Assembly (NCBI GenBank): GCA_963422565.1
Contig: OY730228.1
Coordinates: 3,348,001-3,412,000 of the forward strand
From: G963422565 sp963422565
GTDB taxonomy: Bacteria; Pseudomonadota; Alphaproteobacteria; MPNO01
Length of the DNA: 64,000 bases
Direction of reading: 5' to 3'
Part shown: piece after piece, positions 58,213 to 64,000 of the stretch
How the letters are laid out: the number at the start of each line of letters is the position of its first letter
How positions within the stretch are numbered: position 1 is the stretch's first letter
Program-made: the position numbers and the translations under genes
Notes under the pieces: generated by a model
Database searches by the model: none
Told to the model about the DNA's origin: nothing
Seen by the model: only the letters and a program-made list of their open reading frames with translations

Positions 58213-58992
58213 GTGAGTTACCGCACGATCCTCTATGACGAAGACGGGCCGGTGGGCAGGATCACGCTCAACCGGCCCCATGACGGCAACATGTTCACCG
58301 CCGAGACCTGCCGCGAGGTCCGCGACTGCATCGAGGGCATTCGGTGCGAGACCCGTACCCGCGTCGTCGTGCTGACCGGAGCGGGTAGCAGATTCTTCTG
58401 CATCGGTGGGTGCAAGGACAAGGGTACGACGACGCGCCTCTATGCCGGCATGATGCCGACGCTCGAGATGTACGAGGCAATCGACAGGCTGCAGAAACCG
58501 GTCATCGCCTCCGTCAACGGGTTCGCGGTCGGGGGCGGCAACGTGCTGCAGATGGTGTGCGATCTGACCATCGCCAAGGAGAGCGCCGTGTTCAGACAGG
58601 TCGGGCCGATGATGGGCTCCTTCGATGCCGGTTACGGCACCTGGTATCTTGAGGATCTGGTCGGCAAGAAGCGCGCCAAGGAGATCTGGTATACGAACCC
58701 GAAGATCGGCGCCGCCGAGGCCCTGTCCATGGGGCTGATCAACCGTGTGGTTCCCGACGACGCGCTCGCCGAGGAGACTCGGAGCTATGCGTTCGAGGTC
58801 GCCGAGCGCGGAAGCTTCGCGCTCGCGTCGATCAAGGCGGCCTTCAACGCGCGCCACGGCGGCGTTTCGGGCTTGGCGCGCGTGGCCCATGATCTGCTTC
58901 TGCCCGGCTATCTGGACGGCGAGGAGTCGCGCGAGCTCGGGGCCGCCTTCGCCGCGCGCCGGGCGCCGGATTCGAGCCGATTCGGGCGTTGA
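58213..58992 (+). CDS. badI: 2-ketocyclohexanecarboxyl-CoA hydrolase-like (BadI)
   Basis: 259-residue crotonase of the BadI/MenB branch. KPVIASVNGFAVGGGNVLQMVCDLTIA (in parts, residues ~95-121) and GPMMGSFDAGYGTWYLEDLVGKKRAKEIWY (in parts, residues ~133-162) follow BadI closely. BadI opens the ring of 2-ketocyclohexane-1-carboxyl-CoA to pimelyl-CoA; MenB makes naphthoyl-CoA. No men genes are here, while ligase, dehydrogenase, hydratase and SDR genes of the alicyclic route follow, which favours BadI. Start GTG at 58213. Six bases before the ligase gene. Confidence 0.85.
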   Translation: MSYRTILYDEDGPVGRITLNRPHDGNMFTAETCREVRDCIEGIRCETRTRVVVLTGAGSRFFCIGGCKDKGTTTRLYAGMMPTLEMYEAIDRLQKPVIASVNGFAVGGGNVLQMVCDLTIAKESAVFRQVGPMMGSFDAGYGTWYLEDLVGKKRAKEIWYTNPKIGAAEALSMGLINRVVPDDALAEETRSYAFEVAERGSFALASIKAAFNARHGGVSGLARVAHDLLLPGYLDGEESRELGAAFAARRAPDSSRFGR

Positions 58993-58998
58993 GTCGCC

Positions 58999-60624
58999 AT
59001 GCGCGCGTTTCTGACCCTGCACGACCCTGCCCGGACCCGCCGCTATTACGAGACCGGAGTCTGGCAGGATCAGACCCTCGACGGCCTCGTCGATATCCAT
59101 GTTCGGGAGCGCGGCGACGCCTATGCGCTCCGCGACGCGGCCCGGCGCCTCACCTGGGTGGAGGTCCGAGCTTGGGCCGATGGGGTCGCGCGCGAACTCC
59201 GCGCGCGCGGGCTCGTCTCCGGGGATCGGGTCTCGATCTGGCGCGGAAACGGCATCGAATCGGTGATCGTCATGCTCGCCTGCGCGCGCGAGGGGTTCGC
59301 CTGCAACCCGACCCTTCACCGCACCAACACCTGTGGCGAGGTGGCGGGCCTGCTGGAACGGCTCGGGAGCGCGGCGTTCTTCACCGAACCCGGCTGGGGC
59401 GCCGACCGTGACGAGAACGATCTCGACGCGCTATTGGCCGGGCTTCCGGATCTCCGCGCCGTCTATGGCGAAGAGGACTTCCCCGGACCCGGGCGCCCGC
59501 CCGACACCGAGGCGGACGCGAATCCCGACAAGGTCGCCTATCTCGCGTTCACCTCGGGGACGACCGGCGCGCCCAAATGCGTGATGCATTCCGATAACAC
59601 GCTGCTCGCCAACGCCCGCGACATGGTTGCCGCCTGGACGCTCTCGCCGTCGGCGAAGCTGCTCACGCTGAGCCCGATGTCGCATCACATCGCTTGGGTG
59701 GGAGTCGCCCAATGGGTCCTGACCGGTTGCGAGCTGATCACCGACGACAGGCCGGCGGGCCGGGATCGGTTCGACTGGATCACCGAGACCGGGGCCACCT
59801 ACGTCATGGGCGTACCGACCCATGCGATGGATGTCCTGGCCGAGCGGAAGGCCAGAAACGCGCGGCGGATCGGCGCCGTGGAGACGTTCTACATGGCCGG
59901 CGCGCCGATACCCCCTGCCGTCTGCGAAGCCTTCATGGCGCTCGGCATCAGGCCCCAGAACATCTATGGGATGACCGAGAACTCATCGCATCATTTCACC
60001 CATCCGACGGACACGGTCGAGACCGTGACCCGCACTTGCGGGCGCGGTGGGAAAGCCTATGAGGTGGCGATCTTCGACAGGGAGAACCCCGACCGGCCGG
60101 TCGGCCCCGGGGTGGTCGGCGAGATCGCCGGCCGCGGCGGCGCGCTGATGCTCGGCTATTTCGCGGACCAGCGGGCCACCGCCGAGAGCTTCAACGGCGA
60201 CGGCTGGTTCCTTTCGGGCGACCTGGGGGCGCTCGACCCGGCAGGCAATCTCTCGATCGAGGGGCGGCTCAAGGACGTCATCATCCGAGGCGGCCACAAC
60301 ATCTATCCGGCGCGGATCGAGGCCCTGGCGATCCGCCATCCCGAGATCGATCGGGCGGCGGTGATCCCGGTGCCCGACGAACGGCTGGGCGAACGGGGCT
60401 GTCTCGCGGTCGTCGGCTGCGCGGCTCCCGAGGACATCCTCGACCATCTGTACCGGGAGGGGCTCTCCCGCTACGACATGCCCGAATATTTCATGCGCAT
60501 GGAGGCATTTCCCTTGACTGCGAGCGGCAAGATACTCAAGCGCGCCCTCGTCGAGCGGGTGCGGACCGACGCCCTGGCGCCCCGGCCGATGCGCTTCGCC
60601 CAGGGACGGGCCGCCGCGCAATGA
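58999..60624 (+). CDS. aliA: Cyclohexanecarboxylate-CoA ligase-like acyl-CoA synthetase (AliA)
   Basis: 541-residue AMP-forming CoA ligase. LAFTSGTTGAPKCVMHS (near residues 183-199) is the AMP-binding loop, IYGMTENSSHHFT the A5 motif, GWFLSGDLGALD the A7 Asp, GRLKDVIIRGGHNIYP the hinge and LTASGKILKRALV the catalytic Lys. General resemblance to AliA plus the operon suggests cyclohexanecarboxylate or a related alicyclic acid as substrate; a fatty acid remains possible. Its stop overlaps the next start (ATGA). Confidence 0.82.
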   Translation: MRAFLTLHDPARTRRYYETGVWQDQTLDGLVDIHVRERGDAYALRDAARRLTWVEVRAWADGVARELRARGLVSGDRVSIWRGNGIESVIVMLACAREGFACNPTLHRTNTCGEVAGLLERLGSAAFFTEPGWGADRDENDLDALLAGLPDLRAVYGEEDFPGPGRPPDTEADANPDKVAYLAFTSGTTGAPKCVMHSDNTLLANARDMVAAWTLSPSAKLLTLSPMSHHIAWVGVAQWVLTGCELITDDRPAGRDRFDWITETGATYVMGVPTHAMDVLAERKARNARRIGAVETFYMAGAPIPPAVCEAFMALGIRPQNIYGMTENSSHHFTHPTDTVETVTRTCGRGGKAYEVAIFDRENPDRPVGPGVVGEIAGRGGALMLGYFADQRATAESFNGDGWFLSGDLGALDPAGNLSIEGRLKDVIIRGGHNIYPARIEALAIRHPEIDRAAVIPVPDERLGERGCLAVVGCAAPEDILDHLYREGLSRYDMPEYFMRMEAFPLTASGKILKRALVERVRTDALAPRPMRFAQGRAAAQ

Positions 60625-61388
60625 CGGTGTCGCTGTCGCGGGAGGGCGACGCCGTCCTGGTCACGCTCGACCGGCCCGAGGCGTTGAACGCGCTGTCCTT
60701 CGAGATATTGGGGCGGCTCGATCGGGCGTTCGATTCGGCGGCCGAGAGCGGCGCGCGGGTCCTGCTGGTCACCGGCGCGGGCGGCCGCGCGTTCTGCGCA
60801 GGAGCGGATATCAAGGAGCTCAAGGGCCGCACCGCGATCGAGGAGAAGCGGGGGACCCGGTTCGGCCAATCGGTGTTCGCCAAGCTCGATTCGTTGCCCA
60901 TCCCGTCGGTCGCGCTGATCGACGGCTACGCGTTCGGCGGCGGTCTCGAACTCGCGCTCGCCTGCACGTTTCGGCTGGCGGCGCCGAGGGCGCGGCTCGC
61001 TCTGCCCGAGATAAGGCTCGGCCTGATTCCGGGCTATGGCGGAACGCAGCGATTGCCGCGGCTCGTCGGCGAGGCGCGGGCTCTCGAGATGATCCTGACC
61101 GGCCGCGCGGTCGATGCCGAGGAGGCCCTGCGCATCGGGTTGGTGACCCGGATCGTGGGGGGCGATCTGGTTCGCGCCGGGCGCGATTTCGCCGCCGAGT
61201 TCACCGGCTACAGCCTGCCGGTGCTGGCCATGGCCAGGGAAGCCGTGCAGCGCGCGCTCGACAACCCGATCGGCGAGGGGCTGAAGATCGAGGCGGACCT
61301 GTCTACTCTCGCCTACCGGACCCGGGACGCGGCGGAAGGGATGGCGGCCTTCGAAGAGAAGCGCAAACCGGACTTCCGGGATGGCTGA
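60621..61388 (+). CDS. badK: Enoyl-CoA hydratase, cyclohex-1-ene-1-carboxyl-CoA hydratase-like (BadK)
   Basis: 255-residue crotonase with both catalytic glutamates in place: GGGLELALACTFRLA (near residues 107-121) and ALPEIRLGLIPGYGGTQRLPR (near residues 129-149). AGADIKELK forms the oxyanion hole. In the alicyclic route BadK hydrates the cyclohexene-carboxyl-CoA made by the dehydrogenase AliB. Starts by ATGA overlap with the ligase and overlaps the next gene by 8 bases. Confidence 0.85.
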   Translation: MTVSLSREGDAVLVTLDRPEALNALSFEILGRLDRAFDSAAESGARVLLVTGAGGRAFCAGADIKELKGRTAIEEKRGTRFGQSVFAKLDSLPIPSVALIDGYAFGGGLELALACTFRLAAPRARLALPEIRLGLIPGYGGTQRLPRLVGEARALEMILTGRAVDAEEALRIGLVTRIVGGDLVRAGRDFAAEFTGYSLPVLAMAREAVQRALDNPIGEGLKIEADLSTLAYRTRDAAEGMAAFEEKRKPDFRDG

Positions 61389-62097
61389 GCCCGGCGCGCG
61401 GGTGGTGGTCACGGGGGCGAGCAGGGGGATCGGCGCTGCCGTCGCGCGCGGGCTGGACGTCGCCGGCTATGCGGTGATCGGTCTCTCGCGGACCGGGCGG
61501 AGCGCCGCCGGGCAGGGCATCGCCTGCGACATGGCGGACGAGCAGGCGGTGCGGAGGGCGTTCGCCGATCTCGCCTCGGCGCCGGGGTCGCTCGTCGGGC
61601 TGGTCAACAACGCCGGTACGCATGGCCAGGCGCCGACGGCGGAGCTCGAGACCGGCGAATACGAGCGCGTGATGCGCGTCAACGCGACCGCGGTGATGAT
61701 CGCCGCGCGCGAGGCGCATGCCTTGCTCGTACGGAGCGGCGGCGGGCTGATCGTCAACATGGGCTCGTTCTTCGACAAGCTCGGTGTCCGGGAGCATCTC
61801 GCCTATTGTGCATCCAAGGCGGCTGTTGGCGCGATCACCCGTTGCCTCGCCGTCGAATGGGCCGACCATGGGATCAGCGTCGTCAACATCGCCCCCGGCT
61901 ATGTCGAGACCGACTTCAACCGCGGGTTCCTCACGCGCGCGAGCGTCCGGAAGTGGATCGGACACCGCGTTCCGCTGCGCCGGACCGGGACCGCCGAAGA
62001 GGTCGCGCGCCTCGTCGTCGCGCTCTTCGCCGCCGACGCCCCTTATCTCACCGGCGAGACGATCTATCTGGACGGCGGCCACGGGGTGAACCATTGA
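61381..62097 (+). CDS. badH: SDR, 2-hydroxycyclohexanecarboxyl-CoA dehydrogenase-like (BadH)
   Basis: 238-residue classical SDR. TGASRGIG (11-18) is the cofactor motif, NNAG (76-79) the strand-4 motif, and the catalytic set is Ser129, Tyr142 and Lys146 (YCASK). Operon position between hydratase and acyl-CoA dehydrogenase suits BadH, which oxidises the hydroxyl made by BadK to the ketone cleaved by BadI. On sequence alone a FabG-type reductase is equally possible. Overlaps neighbours on both sides. Confidence 0.82.
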   Translation: MAEPGARVVVTGASRGIGAAVARGLDVAGYAVIGLSRTGRSAAGQGIACDMADEQAVRRAFADLASAPGSLVGLVNNAGTHGQAPTAELETGEYERVMRVNATAVMIAAREAHALLVRSGGGLIVNMGSFFDKLGVREHLAYCASKAAVGAITRCLAVEWADHGISVVNIAPGYVETDFNRGFLTRASVRKWIGHRVPLRRTGTAEEVARLVVALFAADAPYLTGETIYLDGGHGVNH

Positions 62098-63263
62098 GGA
62101 CCGTGCTCGATCGGCTCGACGCGGCGCGCGGCTGGTCCGAAGACGAGCGCATCGTCATCGACCAGCTTCGGCGGGCGGCGGCGGAGGTGCTCGCCGCCAA
62201 CGCCGCCGGGTTCGACGCCAGCGGCGCGTTTCCCTGGCCGAATATCGAGGCACTCAACGCGCTCGGCCTCAACGCGATCTATGTCCCCGAGGCCTATGGC
62301 GGCGCGCCGGTGAGCTACCGCCTCTATCTCGAATGCGTGCGGATCGTTTCCGAGGCCTGCGCGGCGACCGGGATCATCTACGCGACCGGGTTCCATGCCA
62401 TGAAGCCGGTGATCGATTTCGGGACCGAGGAGCAGAAGCGTCGGCTGTTGCCCCGGATCGCCGGCGGCGGGATCGCCGCGCTCGCCATCACCGAGCCCCA
62501 GGCCGGATCGGATGCGGCCGCAATGAAGACCAGATTCACCCCCGACGGCGATGTGGTGGTGGTCGACGGCGGCAAGATATTCATAACTTCGGGCGATGTC
62601 GCCGATCTCGTCCTGCTGTTCGGCAAATGGTCCGAGATCGCGGACGGCCGCGGGGCCGTCACGGCGCTCGTGCTCGAGAAGGGCACAGAGGGCTTCGATG
62701 TGCTTCGCACCGAACGGAAGATGGGTCTCCGGGCGTCCTCGACTGCGGCGATCGCCTTCGACGGCTGCCGGGTCCCTCGCACGAACCTTGTCGGGGCGCC
62801 GGGGCAGGGGTTCGAGATCCTTCTCGCCTCGCTCAACAAATCGCGTCCGTCGACCGCCGCCCATGCGCTGGGCATCGCCAGCGCGGCGTTCGACGATATG
62901 GTCGCCTATATGAATCAGCGCCGCCAGTCGGGGCGAAAGATCGTCGATTTTCAGGCCAACCAGTTTCTTCTCGCCGATCTTGCCGCCGAGCTGGCGCTGG
63001 TCGAGTGCTGGATCGATCATGTCGCCCGGCTGGTCGACTCGGATGCTGCCGAGTTCGGCGTCGAAGCCTCGATCGCCAAGCTGCGCGCCTCCGATCTCGC
63101 CATGCGCATGACCAGCGAGGCCGTGCAGATGCATGGTGGCTACGGCTATTGCAGCGAGTATCGTGTGGAACGGTTGATGCGGGACGCCAAGATCACTCAG
63201 ATCTGGGAAGGCACCAACCAGATACACCGCCAGCTCATCGGCCGGAGCTTCCGCGCGCGATGA
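62094..63263 (+). CDS. aliB: Acyl-CoA dehydrogenase, cyclohexanecarboxyl-CoA dehydrogenase-like (AliB)
   Basis: 389-residue FAD-dependent acyl-CoA dehydrogenase. AITEPQAGSDAAAMKTRF (near residues 126-143) and FITSGDVADLVLLF are the FAD-binding signatures. The C-terminal HGGYGYCSEYRVERLMRDAKITQIWEGTNQ (in parts, residues ~345-374) has the family pattern. AliB introduces the ring double bond in cyclohexanecarboxyl-CoA. Start taken as TTG 62094, overlapping the badH stop (TTGA); GTG at 62103 is an alternative. Confidence 0.82.
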   Translation: MRTVLDRLDAARGWSEDERIVIDQLRRAAAEVLAANAAGFDASGAFPWPNIEALNALGLNAIYVPEAYGGAPVSYRLYLECVRIVSEACAATGIIYATGFHAMKPVIDFGTEEQKRRLLPRIAGGGIAALAITEPQAGSDAAAMKTRFTPDGDVVVVDGGKIFITSGDVADLVLLFGKWSEIADGRGAVTALVLEKGTEGFDVLRTERKMGLRASSTAAIAFDGCRVPRTNLVGAPGQGFEILLASLNKSRPSTAAHALGIASAAFDDMVAYMNQRRQSGRKIVDFQANQFLLADLAAELALVECWIDHVARLVDSDAAEFGVEASIAKLRASDLAMRMTSEAVQMHGGYGYCSEYRVERLMRDAKITQIWEGTNQIHRQLIGRSFRAR

Positions 63264-64000
63264 GCGGGACGATCCGGACCGTCGGCGTCTGCGGAGCCGC
63301 CGGGACGATGGGGGCGGGGATCGCGATCGTCGCCGCGCGGGCCGGGTTCGCGACCCGCTGCTACGACCTCTCGCAGGCCGGGCTGGATGCGGCGCGCGCG
63401 CAGACCGAGGCCTTCTTCGATCGGGCCGTGGCGCGCGGGCGGACGAGCGCCACGGCACGGGCATCCGCGCTCGGCGCGATGAGCCGGTCGACCGATCCGG
63501 ACATTCTTGCCGATTGCGATCTGGTGATCGAGGCGGTGTTCGAGGACCTCGCGGTCAAGCGGGATCTACTCCGCCGCCTCGATTCGATCTGCCCGGATCA
63601 TGCGATCTTCGCCTCCAACACCTCGACGCTCTCGATCACCGAGATCGCCGCCGCCGGCGGCCGCGAGGACCGGGTGGTCGGCATGCATTTCTGCTTGCCC
63701 GCCCAGCTCATGAAGCTGATCGAGATGTCCGCCGGATTGAACGGCTCGGAGGAGAGCTTCGCCGCCGCCTGGCGCTGGGCCGAGGCGGCCGGCCAGCTCC
63801 CGGTCCGCACCCAGGACCGGCCGGGTTTCATCCTCAACGCTCTTCTGGTGCCGTTCAACAACGACGCCATTCGCGCCGTCGAGGCGGGCGTGGCCACGGC
63901 CGGCGACATCGACAAGGCGATCAAGGCGGGGCTGGGCTACAGGATGGGGCCGCTCGAACTCGTCGATCTGATCGGGCTCGATACCCAGATCCGCCTGTCG
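63260..64000 (+). CDS. 3-hydroxyacyl-CoA dehydrogenase (3' end outside window)
   Basis: 247 residues visible. The NAD motif CGAAGTMGAGIAIVAARAG is at residues ~10-28, with Ala in place of one Gly. EAVFEDLAVKRDLL (near 90) and SNTSTLSITEIA (near 118) are typical, GMHFCLPAQLMKLIEM holds the catalytic His region, where many members have HFFNPP, and the C-terminal helical domain begins with DRPGFILNALLVPFNNDAI. It probably acts in beta-oxidation of pimelyl-CoA released by BadI. Starts by ATGA overlap with the dehydrogenase. Confidence 0.88.
   Translation, partial: MSGTIRTVGVCGAAGTMGAGIAIVAARAGFATRCYDLSQAGLDAARAQTEAFFDRAVARGRTSATARASALGAMSRSTDPDILADCDLVIEAVFEDLAVKRDLLRRLDSICPDHAIFASNTSTLSITEIAAAGGREDRVVGMHFCLPAQLMKLIEMSAGLNGSEESFAAAWRWAEAAGQLPVRTQDRPGFILNALLVPFNNDAIRAVEAGVATAGDIDKAIKAGLGYRMGPLELVDLIGLDTQIRLS

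Noticed and set aside
1..64000. tRNA, rRNA or CRISPR array
   Set aside because: No tRNA cloverleaf end or T-loop text, no rRNA segments and no regularly spaced direct repeats were found on reading.

Overview
This 64 kb window is GC-rich and densely coding, and reads as a chromosomal segment of an alphaproteobacterium, probably an uncultivated or poorly characterised one. That placement is an inference from gene types: TRAP transporters, UbiD decarboxylases, an arsR-aquaporin pair ending in a cysteine cluster, a bad/ali alicyclic-acid cluster, and a proteobacterial F420 operon. No rRNA, tRNA, CRISPR array, prophage or origin was seen. The only intact mobile element is one IS630-family insertion sequence.

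Layout. 1-4.0 kb: cyclopropane-fatty-acid synthase (runs off the left edge), divergent from a crotonase/hydrolase operon whose distal luciferase-like and SDR genes are decayed. 4-9.5 kb: sodium:solute symporter pair divergent from a hypothetical gene and an exonuclease-CBS-nucleotidyltransferase fusion. 9.7-17.2 kb: DUF1185 and DUF1015 proteins, cupin, ThDP enzyme, and a VOC-UbiD-acyl-CoA ligase operon. 17.3-20.3 kb: IS630 inserted into the 3' end of a broken DUF1045 gene, then arsR and aquaporin. 20.4-28.7 kb: 3-hydroxyisobutyrate-dehydrogenase-like enzyme, lone molybdopterin subunit, Rieske oxygenase alpha/beta with a TRAP transporter. 28.9-37.6 kb: deacetylase, a coupled F420 operon (fbiC-npdG-cofE-cofD-cofC), and a divergent opine-dehydrogenase/F420-type oxidoreductase pair. 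37.6-43.8 kb: MsbA-like exporter, phosphatase, creatinase-like M24 protein, enolase-superfamily enzyme, glyoxalase II.

43.8-46.3 kb is the most unusual part: a three-gene coupled operon of a reductive-dehalogenase-like iron-sulfur protein, an iodothyronine-deiodinase-like protein and a glutathione S-transferase. The first two genes each carry one in-frame UGA exactly where a redox or cluster cysteine/selenocysteine belongs. Read through, they form a candidate selenoprotein dehalogenation system. It is divergent from a second UbiD, a flavin monooxygenase-like protein and a second TRAP transporter (46.4-52.6 kb).

52.6-58.2 kb holds an alpha/beta-hydrolase lacking its nucleophile, a frameshifted SDR, a GlcG/HbpS protein, an MFS transporter and a Kef-type antiporter. 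58.2-64 kb is a tightly coupled operon matching the cyclohexanecarboxylate route (badI, aliA, badK, badH and aliB-like genes, plus a 3-hydroxyacyl-CoA dehydrogenase cut by the right edge). Overall the window is a catabolic island for aromatic, alicyclic and possibly halogenated acids, with several genes in visible decay.
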